NCBI GenBank assembly: GCA_002284915.1
Contig: CP015606.1
Coordinates: forward strand, 1-64,000
DNA: 64,000 nt
Reading direction: 5' to 3'
Source of the DNA: Actinobacteria bacterium IMCC26077
GTDB taxonomy: Bacteria; Actinomycetota; Actinomycetes; Nanopelagicales; Nanopelagicaceae
This document shows, in pieces, positions 16,912-25,259 of this stretch (the first letter of the stretch is position 1; each line of letters starts with the position of its first letter). The notes below the pieces were generated by a model. It ran no database searches and had not been told where the DNA came from. It worked only from the letters and a program-made list of their open reading frames with translations. The position numbers and the translations under genes are program-made.

Positions 16912-17319
16912 CTAGTTTCCGCGAGTAAGAGCCTCTGCCGCCGCTTTGGCAATAAAGGAGACTCGGTCAACTAATACCCGGGTAATCACTCCCTTTGCGA
17001 TTAAGCGAGTGCCGCTATGGCACTCCACTGAGAAGTGGATTCGTTTTCCGTCGACTTCGGTAACAGTTGCCGTCGCAATTACCTCATCTCCCACGCTTGC
17101 CGTGGCGAGATGTTCCAACTCCACTCGAATCCCCACCGTCGTCTCGCTCTGTTCTAGATGCTCGGCGAGCGCGGTCGTCGTTGCGTTCTCCGCTAGCGCG
17201 AGTACTTGAGGGGTACCAAGAACTGGAACGTCGCCGCTGCCAAGGGCGATTGCAGTATCTCCATGGCGGACTGTCATTCGTGAGATTCCGAGCGCGCCAG
17301 CAAATCGCTCTGCGCTCAT
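16912..17319 (-). CDS. thioesterase-family (hot-dog fold, FlK-like) protein
   Basis: 135-residue single hot-dog domain protein similar to fluoroacetyl-CoA thioesterase-like proteins: TPQVLALAENATTTALAEHL and TTVGIRVELEHLATASVGDEVIATA are the characteristic parts. It probably hydrolyses an acyl-CoA; the substrate cannot be predicted. Its ATG overlaps the TGA of the biotinyl-carrier gene, so it belongs to the sigR-rsrA-carrier-thioesterase run. Confidence 0.82.
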   Translation of the reverse strand: MSAERFAGALGISRMTVRHGDTAIALGSGDVPVLGTPQVLALAENATTTALAEHLEQSETTVGIRVELEHLATASVGDEVIATATVTEVDGKRIHFSVECHSGTRLIAKGVITRVLVDRVSFIAKAAAEALTRGN

Positions 17320-17576
17320 GACTGGTTGCTTCCTCGTTGGCTGCTCGCACTCCGCGCTTGCTCGTCGATAAGTACGAGCGGATCTCCCTCTTGGATCACA
17401 TCACCTACCGCTACCGCGACCTCGAGAACCTCTCCGGAGATTTCGGCTAACACGGGGATTTCCATCTTCATAGACTCAAGAAGTAACAAAGTTTCACCGA
17501 TGGCGATGCGATCACCAGCGGCGACTGAAACCTCAAGCACGTTAGCGACCATCTCGGCGCGAACAGTGTGAATCAT
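17316..17576 (-). CDS. biotin/lipoyl attachment protein (BCCP-like, TB7.3 type)
   Basis: 86-residue single biotinyl domain. ESMKMEIPV carries the Lys that is biotinylated in this family, and the second half SGEVLEVAVAVGDVIQEGDPLVLI completes the barrel. In mycobacteria a stand-alone biotinylated protein (TB7.3) is also encoded next to rshA and sigH. The ATG at 17576 is chosen because MIHTVRAEMVANV is the normal domain start and AGTAGG lies nine bases before it. Confidence 0.9.
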   Translation of the reverse strand: MIHTVRAEMVANVLEVSVAAGDRIAIGETLLLLESMKMEIPVLAEISGEVLEVAVAVGDVIQEGDPLVLIDEQARSASSQRGSNQS

Positions 17577-17628
17577 GAACGACAACCTACTGGAACTCAC
17601 CGCTACCCGTTGGTATTTCCCGCGAGAT

Positions 17629-18000
17629 TTACTCTTCTTCCTCGTATCGCTCATGAATCTCGACGCGAGTATGCGTGAAGGAATCAGTGGTGATCTCGGT
17701 ATACGTGATTGATTGGCTCCACTGCACATACATCTGGTTGGAGTTTTGTTGGATCAAGGCGGTGACATTGCTGCGCAGTTGCTCCGAAGCCTCTTCACGG
17801 CAGGAACGGTTGAGTAGCGCTTTCAACTGCTGGTTAAGTAGCGCCTCGTGTGCGGTGCGGGCAGCACATGGTGGACACTCTTGAATATGCAATTCGATTG
17901 CCTGCACATTAGCTTCATCAGCAATCTCATGGTCGATGTAGAGCACGATTGCATGGAGAACGTCAGTACAAGGAAGTTCGTGATGGTTGCCACAACTCAT
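17629..18000 (-). CDS. rsrA: anti-sigma factor RsrA, zinc-binding type
   Basis: 123-residue ZAS-family anti-sigma factor. The redox zinc motif is HIQECPPC (H-x3-C-x2-C) near residue 38, with other Cys near the N terminus ([10 protein letters not shown]). Under thiol oxidation such proteins lose zinc, form disulphides and release SigR. The acidic C-terminal tail ([10 protein letters not shown]) and middle helix fit the family. Its start overlaps the sigR stop by four bases. Confidence 0.9.
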   Translation of the reverse strand: MSCGNHHELPCTDVLHAIVLYIDHEIADEANVQAIELHIQECPPCAARTAHEALLNQQLKALLNRSCREEASEQLRSNVTALIQQNSNQMYVQWSQSITYTEITTDSFTHTRVEIHERYEEEE

Positions 18001-18659
18001 TGAGCGTCACCTCGCTTCACATATCCGCGATCCTTCGCATAATCAGCAAGCGACTCCCGTAACAACTTCCGGCCACGATGTAGCCGAGACATCACTGTTC
18101 CTGGCGGAATATTTAGAATCTCCGCCACTTCTTTGTAGGAGAATCCTTCGACATCTGCAAAGTAGACGGCTAAGCGAAATTCTTCAGGTAACTCTTGGAG
18201 CGCATTCTTAATATCGCTATCAGGTAGTTGCTCTAAAGCCTCGACCTCTGCCGATTTTCCTTGGTCGCTGGTATGGGTAGCAGCTTCTGCGATTTGCCAC
18301 TCCTCCAACTCACCATCTGCGATCTGCGGTTGGCGTTGTTCTTTCCGATAGATATTGATGAAGGTGGTTGTAAGAATCCGATAGAGCCATGCTCGCAAGT
18401 TTGTTCCTTCGGTGAATTGATGAAAGGAGGCAAATGCTTTGGCATAGGTCTCTTGCACAAGATCCTCGGCATTCTCTGGATTCTTGGTCATCCGTAGAGC
18501 CGCGCTATAGAGCGCATCGAGAAAAGGAAGGGCATCGCGTTCAAAGCGCGCCGACAGATCAGAACGGAGTAACGCCCCTGAGGCTGAGCCCGGAGTTTGG
18601 GCTGGCGTCTGGGCCGGAGTCTGAGCCGGTCTCTGAGCTGGCGTTGGCGGCTTGGCCAT
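17997..18659 (-). CDS. sigR: ECF RNA polymerase sigma factor SigR/SigH
   Basis: 220-residue group IV sigma factor. Region 2 is [23 protein letters not shown] and [20 protein letters not shown]; region 4 is [44 protein letters not shown]. It controls the thiol-oxidative stress response and is held by RsrA. The N terminus has PAQT repeats encoded by near-perfect 12-bp DNA repeats. The ATG at 18659 is chosen: AGGG lies nine bases before it, and the ATG at 18680 would sit only a few bases after the predicted transcription start. A SigR-type promoter lies upstream, so the gene should activate itself. Confidence 0.93.
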   Translation of the reverse strand: MAKPPTPAQRPAQTPAQTPAQTPGSASGALLRSDLSARFERDALPFLDALYSAALRMTKNPENAEDLVQETYAKAFASFHQFTEGTNLRAWLYRILTTTFINIYRKEQRQPQIADGELEEWQIAEAATHTSDQGKSAEVEALEQLPDSDIKNALQELPEEFRLAVYFADVEGFSYKEVAEILNIPPGTVMSRLHRGRKLLRESLADYAKDRGYVKRGDAQ

Positions 18660-18689
18660 AACTGAGCACCCTACTCCCATACTCTGAGT

Positions 18690-18715
18690 AACAGCTGAGG
18701 AGGCAGAGTTATTCC
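18690..18715 (-). promoter_or_regulatory. SigR-type promoter of sigR (autoregulation)
   Basis: Minus strand GGAAT (18711-18715), 18 bases, then GTT (18690-18692). This matches the SigR/SigH consensus GGAAT-N18-GTT exactly. Transcription would start near 18683, about 25 bases before the chosen ATG. Confidence 0.82.
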
Positions 18716-18828
18716 CCGCACCGGCACGACACCATATAGAGCACTATTCCGCACATTCACCACACTGGATAGCTGGCGCCATGTAGAGCACCGCTCCCCA
18801 CGTTCACAAGGGTGTATCGCTGCCCCAA

Positions 18829-19506
18829 TTACAAAAGTGTCTGCTGCTCGCCAATGTCAATGGGATTAATCAGCTCTCGACCGTTGTTAGCAATCTTGTT
18901 GACGCGAGTAGAGACAGGATCTGCGACGAGCAGGGCAGCCTCTGGCGTTAATCCGCCCTGCAAGAAGCCCTGGAGCTCGGTTGCATCATTCACTCCTGAA
19001 TCGAGCCAAGCGTTCCACTCGGTTGGCGATAAGAAGAGCGGCATTCGATGATGAATGCTCGCCAGCAGACCCGTTGCCTCTTTCGTAATGATCGCAGTGG
19101 TTCCGTTCTCATATACGCCAGCCATTGCGAGCGTTCGATTATCGCTACGATGTATAAAGAATGGCTGCTTGCTCTCATATTTTCCTAATTCCGTCGCCCA
19201 TTCGTAGTAACCATCTGCCGGAATAAGACAACGACGAGACTTGAAAGCCTGACGAAATGAGGGCTTCTCATGAATGCTTTCACTCCGCGCATTAATAGTA
19301 TGTGCACTAACAAAGTCAGGTTTTGCCCACGTTGGAATCAATCCCCAGCGCATGATTTCTAGCTTGGGCCCCTCGGTCATGACATAGATTTCTTGAGTCG
19401 GAGCAACATTCCAATTAGCAGGCAACTCTCGCTCTGGCACACCGACCAAGGCGAACTCTTCCTCTAATTGATCGAGGCTCTTCGAGGTAGCAAACCGGCC
19501 GCACAT
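18829..19506 (-). CDS. SRAP-family abasic-site-processing protein (YedK/HMCES)
   Basis: 225-residue protein that covalently traps abasic sites in single-stranded DNA. The start must be the ATG at 19506 so that Cys becomes residue 2 (MCGRFA), the cross-linking residue; a TAGGCT hexamer lies exactly six bases before this ATG. Other active-site parts are visible: NARSES, CLIPADGYYEW (Glu) and SIHHRMPLFL (His). Mycobacteria also have this gene near aroA and sigH. Confidence 0.95.
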   Translation of the reverse strand: MCGRFATSKSLDQLEEEFALVGVPERELPANWNVAPTQEIYVMTEGPKLEIMRWGLIPTWAKPDFVSAHTINARSESIHEKPSFRQAFKSRRCLIPADGYYEWATELGKYESKQPFFIHRSDNRTLAMAGVYENGTTAIITKEATGLLASIHHRMPLFLSPTEWNAWLDSGVNDATELQGFLQGGLTPEAALLVADPVSTRVNKIANNGRELINPIDIGEQQTLL

Positions 19507-19512
19507 ATCCAT

Positions 19513-19518
19513 AGCCTA
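19513..19518 (-). promoter_or_regulatory. -10 TAGGCT, leaderless promoter of SRAP gene
   Basis: TAGGCT six bases before the ATG of MCGRF. It supports the start that exposes Cys2. Confidence 0.55.
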
Positions 19519-19537
19519 AGGCGGTACCCTTCTCCAT

Positions 19538-20887
19538 ATGCCATCAGAGAAAAAGCATGGAGCTCGAGTCGCTCCATCAGGTGCGAATTCACAACTCTGG
19601 TTGGCTCCTACCCTTCGTGATCCGCTGGCAGCCACAATCTCGCTTCCTGGCTCAAAGTCGGTAACTAATCGAGCGCTCGTCTTAGCCGCGCTCGCTGATT
19701 CACCATCGACGCTGTACAAACCCCTCTACTCTCGCGATAGCGAATTGATGATTGCTGCGCTCCGTGCACTTGGGCTTGGCGTCGATCAACAGCCGGAATC
19801 AATATCAATCACCCCGCGACCCATGAACGGGCCAGCTGCCATTGATGTTGGAAACGCCGGCACGGTGATGCGATTTCTTCCGCCACTAGCTGCGCTCGCT
19901 ACTGGCGCCATCTCTTTTGATGGCGACCCGCGCTCACACGAACGGCCACTTAAACCTGTGATTAAGGCGCTCGAAGAATTAGGTATCGATATCGATCACG
20001 GCGGTAGATATGCACTCCCCTTGACGATTAATGGGAGCGGCGAAATAGCCGGTGGCGAGATTAATATCGATGCCAGTCAGTCGAGCCAATTCCTCTCGAG
20101 CCTGCTCCTAGTAGCTCCAAGGATGAAAAATGGATTGACCATCACTCATGTCGGAGCGAGTCTGCCCTCGATGCCACATATCGAGATGACCATCGCTATG
20201 TTGAAAGAGCGTGGAGTGAAGGTAAGTAAAGTCGATGAGAGAACATGGAGCGTTCGCCCGAGCGCAATCCAGGGGATTCGCTCATTGATTGAGCCCGACC
20301 TATCAAACGCGGCACCGTTTCTTGGCGCGGCGATGATTAGCGGTGGCTCAGTGACCATTCGTGATTGGCCAAAATCCACAACGCAACCTGGTGATCAATT
20401 ACGCGATATCCTCACCACGATGGGCGCGCAAATCACCCGTAAGCGCGGCGTTAATTCGCAAGCTGAAGACCTAACCATTACCGGCACCGGCAACATTCAT
20501 GGAATTGATATCGACCTCCATGATGTTGGCGAACTCACGCCGTCGATTGCCGCTATTGCTCTCTTAGCCGACTCGCCATCGCATCTACGAGGAATCGGAC
20601 ACCTTCGACTCCACGAGACCGACCGATTAGCAGCTCTTGCGACTGAGTTCAATAATTTAGGGGGCAAAACGGTTGCTCACGAGGATTCCCTTGAGATCTT
20701 CCCAGCGCAACTACATGGCGGCACTTTCACCACTTATGAAGATCATCGTCTAGCGACTGCAGCAGCGATGATTGCTTTGCGAGTTCCTGAAATTCACGTT
20801 GAGAATATTGCGACTACTTCAAAGACATTCCCGGATTTCCCGGGGCTGTGGTCGACGCTACTTACACAGATTCAGGTCCAACCATAG
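19538..20887 (+). CDS. aroA: 3-phosphoshikimate 1-carboxyvinyltransferase (EPSP synthase)
   Basis: 449-residue enzyme of the shikimate pathway, joining shikimate-3-phosphate and phosphoenolpyruvate. Motifs: LPGSKSVTNRALVLAALA, DVGNAGTVMRFLPPLAA, DGDPRSHERPLKP, SQSSQFLSSLLLVAPRM, LHETDRLAALATEF and YEDHRLATAAAMIALR. A TACCCT hexamer lies seven bases before the ATG. rsgA starts two bases after its stop, so they form an operon. Confidence 0.96.
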   Translation: MPSEKKHGARVAPSGANSQLWLAPTLRDPLAATISLPGSKSVTNRALVLAALADSPSTLYKPLYSRDSELMIAALRALGLGVDQQPESISITPRPMNGPAAIDVGNAGTVMRFLPPLAALATGAISFDGDPRSHERPLKPVIKALEELGIDIDHGGRYALPLTINGSGEIAGGEINIDASQSSQFLSSLLLVAPRMKNGLTITHVGASLPSMPHIEMTIAMLKERGVKVSKVDERTWSVRPSAIQGIRSLIEPDLSNAAPFLGAAMISGGSVTIRDWPKSTTQPGDQLRDILTTMGAQITRKRGVNSQAEDLTITGTGNIHGIDIDLHDVGELTPSIAAIALLADSPSHLRGIGHLRLHETDRLAALATEFNNLGGKTVAHEDSLEIFPAQLHGGTFTTYEDHRLATAAAMIALRVPEIHVENIATTSKTFPDFPGLWSTLLTQIQVQP

Positions 20888-20889
20888 TT

Positions 20890-21876
20890 ATGCGTAAACA
20901 ACGTGAGTACGACGAAGATGATATTCGTACCCGTCCAAGTAGATCTACCAAGCCTCGAAGTAAAGATCGACCACAATTTGCCGATGCGTTAGCTGCACGG
21001 GTAATTACTATCGATAGAGGAAGAGTTACCTGCGCCATCGATGATGGTCGGGAATTCTTCGCTATTACAGCGCGCGAACTCGGTCGCCGTTCAGTGGTAG
21101 TTGGCGACCTAGTAGCTGTTGTCGGTATTCCCGAGGCAAACCAAGCGCGGGAGGACTTTGCTCGGATAGTTCGGATTGAAGAGCGAAAGAATTCGCTGCG
21201 GAGAAGCGCTGACGATGGAAGTGAGCGAGTTCTCGTCGCCAACGTCGATTACCTTGCAATCGTCTCAGCAACTTCAAATCCAGAACCTAAACATGGCTTC
21301 GTCAATCGCGCACTCGTTGCTGCTTTCGCTGAAGGCATCACTCCGATTCTTGTCATGACTAAGAGCGATCTCGCCTCTGGTGATGAATTCTTGGAGATCT
21401 ATAAGGCGATGAATTTGCCAACTTTTCAATTAAGAAAAGATCGAATGCCGAGTGATTTGATCGAATTTATTCGCGGAAAAGTTACGGTTCTGATCGGACA
21501 TTCTGGAGTAGGAAAATCAACCTTGATAAATAAGATTGTGAAAGAAGCTGAGCGCCAGACTGGTGAGGTCAATGAGGCAACCGGAAAGGGTCGGCACACA
21601 TCCTCAAGCGCCGTAGCTCTCGAATTAGAGGGCGAGGGCTGGATCATCGATACCCCTGGTGTGCGCTCCTTCGGTCTTTCACATATCGCGAAAGATGATG
21701 TGATAGCCGCCTTCCCTGACTGCGCCGAAATTGCCACGCGTTGTCCAAAGAATTGCTCACATAATGAGAGCGAATGTGCGCTTAATGCCTGGGTCGGCGA
21801 CGATGTGGGGCGTCAGGGTCGAGTGGCAGCGCTTCGACAGATACTCGCATCCCTCGAGTCGATATCAATCAAGTAA
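20890..21876 (+). CDS. rsgA: ribosome small-subunit-dependent GTPase RsgA
   Basis: 328-residue circularly permuted GTPase that helps mature the 30S subunit. After an OB-like N-terminal domain come G4 (VMTKSD), G1 (GHSGVGKST, near residue 200), a switch segment (GKGRHTSSS) and G3 (DTPG). The C-terminal zinc site has Cys and His (RCPKNCSHNESEC). The ATG at 20890, just after the aroA stop, is preferred to a start inside aroA. Confidence 0.95.
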   Translation: MRKQREYDEDDIRTRPSRSTKPRSKDRPQFADALAARVITIDRGRVTCAIDDGREFFAITARELGRRSVVVGDLVAVVGIPEANQAREDFARIVRIEERKNSLRRSADDGSERVLVANVDYLAIVSATSNPEPKHGFVNRALVAAFAEGITPILVMTKSDLASGDEFLEIYKAMNLPTFQLRKDRMPSDLIEFIRGKVTVLIGHSGVGKSTLINKIVKEAERQTGEVNEATGKGRHTSSSAVALELEGEGWIIDTPGVRSFGLSHIAKDDVIAAFPDCAEIATRCPKNCSHNESECALNAWVGDDVGRQGRVAALRQILASLESISIK

Positions 21877-21879
21877 CCT
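21874..21879 (+). promoter_or_regulatory. -10 TAACCT, leaderless promoter of hisN
   Basis: TAACCT, overlapping the rsgA stop, six bases before the GTG at 21886. Confidence 0.5.
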
Positions 21880-21885
21880 ATAGCT

Positions 21886-22812
21886 GTGAGCGATTCGACC
21901 AAAGCGGCGTCAACCGAAGAATTGATTGCAATGACCGACTTAGAGCTAGCCCTCTATCTCGCAGATATCTCTGACCAGATTTCCAGTGCGCGATTTCAGG
22001 CAGTTGATCTTCATGTTGAAACAAAGCCAGATCTCACTCCAGTCAGCGATGCCGACAAAGCTATCGAAGAGCAAATCCGGAGAGTTTTAGCGGTTGCCCG
22101 ACCTGGTGATCAGATTGTTGGCGAAGAGTTTGGTAGTGGTGATAAGAGTGGTCGTTATTGGGTAATCGATCCCATTGATGGAACGAAGAATTTTGTCCGT
22201 GGCGTTCCAGTGTGGGCGTCATTGATTGCTCTGATGGAGCGAAGCGAGGTGTTGGTCGGAGTCGTGAGCGCTCCGGCACTCTTCCGACGGTGGTATGCCA
22301 GCAAAGGTGGCGGAGCTTTTCTCACCCTTAACCCGGGATTTTTGAGAGCGCTGAACGACGGCTTGAGTGCCGGTGCGAATGTAGGTGCGAATGTAGGTGC
22401 AACCAGCGCTCTACATGGCGGGGCACCTGCCCCTCGACGATTGCAGGTCTCTGCAGTAACAAAACTTGAGGATGCCTCACTATCAATTTCAACCTTTGCA
22501 TCACCGACTACAGGAAATCGAAATGATGGCTGGGGAGCGCTCCATCCAGGGTTACTCAAACTTGCCGAGAAGGTATGGCGCACGCGAGGGTACGGAGATT
22601 TCTGGTCACATCTACTCGTAGCTGAAGGCGCCGTCGATTGTGCGCTTGAGCCAAAGCTGGCGCTCTGGGATATGGCGCCACTGTCCATCATCGTCCACGA
22701 AGCGGGTGGAAGTTTTACCGACTTCACGGGCGCATCCGGCCCCAATGGCGCCAATGGAATAAGTAGTAATGGCGCGTTACATCAGGAGATTCTCACGTAC
22801 TTCCCCCGCTAA
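21886..22812 (+). CDS. hisN: inositol-monophosphatase-family phosphatase (histidinol-phosphatase HisN type)
   Basis: 308-residue magnesium-dependent phosphatase. Metal-binding motifs: VSDADKAIE, IVGEEFG, WVIDPIDGTKNFVRG and LALWDMAPLSIIVHEAGG. Actinobacterial members closest to this pattern are histidinol-phosphate phosphatases, but the family also holds inositol phosphatases. A low-complexity insert near residue 163 (GANVGANVGAT) is coded by short DNA repeats. The GTG start is supported by TAACCT six bases before it, as there is no ribosome-binding site. Confidence 0.82.
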   Translation: MSDSTKAASTEELIAMTDLELALYLADISDQISSARFQAVDLHVETKPDLTPVSDADKAIEEQIRRVLAVARPGDQIVGEEFGSGDKSGRYWVIDPIDGTKNFVRGVPVWASLIALMERSEVLVGVVSAPALFRRWYASKGGGAFLTLNPGFLRALNDGLSAGANVGANVGATSALHGGAPAPRRLQVSAVTKLEDASLSISTFASPTTGNRNDGWGALHPGLLKLAEKVWRTRGYGDFWSHLLVAEGAVDCALEPKLALWDMAPLSIIVHEAGGSFTDFTGASGPNGANGISSNGALHQEILTYFPR

Positions 22813-22817
22813 GTCTG

Positions 22818-22848
22818 TTTCACCTAACCCAATGGTTAGGTCTAATCT
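22818..22848 (+). promoter_or_regulatory. MerR-like operator/promoter of copper ATPase
   Basis: Perfect dyad ACCTAACC-CAAT-GGTTAGGT at 22822-22841 between a -35-like TTTCAC (22818-22823) and -10 TAATCT (22843-22848), spacer 19 bp. Long spacers filled by an ACCT...AGGT dyad are typical of MerR-family promoters such as those of CueR. The -10 is six bases before the GTG, so the message would be leaderless. Confidence 0.6.
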
Positions 22849-22854
22849 AGCCAT

Positions 22855-25089
22855 GTGGATGTTCGCGAAATAGATCTCAAGCTCAGCGGGATGTCGTGTA
22901 GTTCTTGCGTTGCTACTATCGAAAGCGCCCTGAATGCGATGCCTGGTGTCACCGCTACTGTGAATTTCGCAACCGAGACTGCGCATGTCCTCGCGCCTGA
23001 AGTAGTCGAAACTGAATCGCTCATTAGCGCCGTGTCTGGCGTTGGATATCAAGCCGAAATACTCAGCTCTGCGAACAACAAATTCCTTGAAACGCCCGCT
23101 CTAGGTTGGCGATTGATGCTCGCGCTTATCTTCGCCATCCCCACAATCGCCATCTCGATGGTGATGTCGCTCCATATGCCAATCAACGATGGAATGAATT
23201 CCCTTTTAGACTCCCTCGGTATCCTCCGCCCGAAAAGTGAACCGTGGGGATGGCTTGCAATCGCCCTGAGCGTTCCTGTTGTCTTCATTGCTGGATGGCC
23301 GATTCACCGAGTCGGATTACGTTCGTTACGACGAGCAAATATGGATACCCTCATTTCCATTGGCACCTTATCTGCATTCCTATGGTCTTGTTATGCGCAT
23401 GGAACGCAGCGCGGTGAGATCTACGTCGAAGTCGCTGCCGGCGTGATGCTCTTTATTCTCTTTGGCCGCTACCTAGAAACGCGGTCGAAAATTCGCGCAG
23501 GATCCGCCCTGCGCTCCTTGCTCGAACTAGGTGCAAAAGAGGTTTCAATCATCAGAGATGGTGAGGAGATCCTCGCGCCAATCGATCACCTAAATATTGG
23601 TGATCTCTTCTTGGTTCGACCAGGTGAGGCGATTGCCACAGATGGTGTTGTGGTTGAGGGCGAGAGCGATGTTGACCTCTCCCTGATAACTGGCGAATCG
23701 CTCCCCGTCCATACCAGCCCAGGTTCGCGCGTTATCGGAGCAACAATCAATCTCAATGGCCGCCTGATCGTGCGCGCAGAGCGCGTTGGAGCACAGACTG
23801 AGCTGGCTCGAATCACAAAGATGGTGGTGCAGGCGCAGGGTGAGAAAGCGCCGATTGCGCGCTTGGCTGATCGGATTTCAGCCATCTTCGTACCAACAAT
23901 CATCGCCTTGTCGCTACTTACCTTTATCACGTGGTGGGTAATAACTAATGACCCAGCGCAATCGATTGCGCCGGCAATCACGCTCTTGGTGATTGCCTGC
24001 CCTTGTGCGCTTGGACTAGCAACCCCCATTGCATTTCTTGTCGCCTCGGGACGTGGCGCGCAGCTCGGAATTATTTTGCGGACACCAGCAGTACTCGAAC
24101 GAACAGTACGTGGAAGTGGACAAGCCGGTAGGCGAGCAAGTAAGCAGCCACCAATTCTCCTGTTAGATAAGACTGGAACGGTCACTACCGGTCGAATCGA
24201 GATCATCAATCTCGAGACTTTTGCGATCGAACGAGAACTTCTACTCTCGATAGCAGGCACTATTGAAAATCAGAGTGAACACCCAGTAGCTCGCGGCATT
24301 GTCAGATTGGCAAGTAGCGAAGGTGTGAGCTTTGGTCTGATCTCTGAATTTGAATCACATCCGGGTCGAGGGGTTGCTGGGCGAGTGGAGATTGCAGGGC
24401 GAAGTTACCTGGGATTGATTGGCTCCCCCGAAGCTATCGCTTACGGCACGGGGGGATACTCCAATGAAATTGTCACCAAAATCAATGCGATAAAAGATCG
24501 CGGGCGCTCACCCATCCTTATCTCGCTCGACGGAGTCGCAAAAGGACTCTTTGAAGTTGGCGATCAGATTAAGGGTGATTCAGCTACTGCAATCGAAGAG
24601 TTCGCTCGACTTGGTTTCGAAAGCGTCCTTGTCACTGGTGATTCAGATCGAGCCGCCGCCAATATCGCAAATCTTGCGCACATCAAAAACTTCCGAGCTC
24701 AAGTGTTACCTGAAGATAAGATGAAAATTGTTCACGAATATCAAGAAAAAGGCCATCAAGTCGTAATGATTGGCGATGGCGTCAACGACGCAGCTGCGCT
24801 CGCGACTGCTGATGTCAGCATGGCTATGGGAACAGGAACCGATAGCGCCATTGCAGTTGCTGATATCACCTTGATCCGCTCATCGTTGAGCGCCGCAGTA
24901 GATTCGATCAAGTTATCAAGGAAGACGTTGCGGATCATTAAAGAGAATCTCGGATGGGCTTTTATCTACAACATCATTGGAATACCGATTGCCGCCTCGG
25001 GAAATCTCAACCCAATGTATGCAGGTGGGGCAATGGCGCTCTCGAGTCTGCTGGTAGTCGCCAACTCGTTACGGCTACGTCGCTTCTGA
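22855..25089 (+). CDS. heavy-metal (copper) translocating P-type ATPase
   Basis: 744-residue P1B-type ATPase. An N-terminal HMA domain has GMSCSSC (Cys15, Cys18); the transmembrane metal site is CPC in VIACPCALGLATP (near residue 381); the phosphorylated Asp is in DKTGTVTTG; the nucleotide domain has HPVARGI and the hinge GDGVNDAAAL. CPC with an HMA CxxC points to Cu(I) export. The start is GTG at 22855, placed by the -10 spacing. It stands alone, with a MerR-like operator in its promoter; no regulator gene is close. Confidence 0.92.
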   Translation: MDVREIDLKLSGMSCSSCVATIESALNAMPGVTATVNFATETAHVLAPEVVETESLISAVSGVGYQAEILSSANNKFLETPALGWRLMLALIFAIPTIAISMVMSLHMPINDGMNSLLDSLGILRPKSEPWGWLAIALSVPVVFIAGWPIHRVGLRSLRRANMDTLISIGTLSAFLWSCYAHGTQRGEIYVEVAAGVMLFILFGRYLETRSKIRAGSALRSLLELGAKEVSIIRDGEEILAPIDHLNIGDLFLVRPGEAIATDGVVVEGESDVDLSLITGESLPVHTSPGSRVIGATINLNGRLIVRAERVGAQTELARITKMVVQAQGEKAPIARLADRISAIFVPTIIALSLLTFITWWVITNDPAQSIAPAITLLVIACPCALGLATPIAFLVASGRGAQLGIILRTPAVLERTVRGSGQAGRRASKQPPILLLDKTGTVTTGRIEIINLETFAIERELLLSIAGTIENQSEHPVARGIVRLASSEGVSFGLISEFESHPGRGVAGRVEIAGRSYLGLIGSPEAIAYGTGGYSNEIVTKINAIKDRGRSPILISLDGVAKGLFEVGDQIKGDSATAIEEFARLGFESVLVTGDSDRAAANIANLAHIKNFRAQVLPEDKMKIVHEYQEKGHQVVMIGDGVNDAAALATADVSMAMGTGTDSAIAVADITLIRSSLSAAVDSIKLSRKTLRIIKENLGWAFIYNIIGIPIAASGNLNPMYAGGAMALSSLLVVANSLRLRRF

Positions 25090-25105
25090 AGCCAGTCTTT
25101 CCATC

Positions 25106-25182
<77 letters not shown>

Positions 25183-25193
25183 TCGGTAGGAGC

Positions 25194-25223
25194 ATCGTAG
25201 GGCGCAGCAAGCTACTCAACCAA
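25194..25223 (-). promoter_or_regulatory. promoter of initiator tRNA
   Basis: Minus strand TTGGTT (25218-25223), 18 bases, TACGAT (25194-25199), which ends 11 bases before the tRNA 5' end. Confidence 0.6.
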
Positions 25224-25259
25224 ATTGGCTGTTAGTAACGAGCGAGCAGGTAACTTCCG

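Noticed and set aside
17577-17729. N-terminal extension of the biotinyl-carrier protein
   Set aside because: It would overlap rsrA by about 100 bases; the ATG at 17576 starts the domain and has a ribosome-binding site.
22822-22841. Rho-independent terminator of hisN
   Set aside because: The dyad has no T-run after it and sits between -35 and -10 elements of the next gene.
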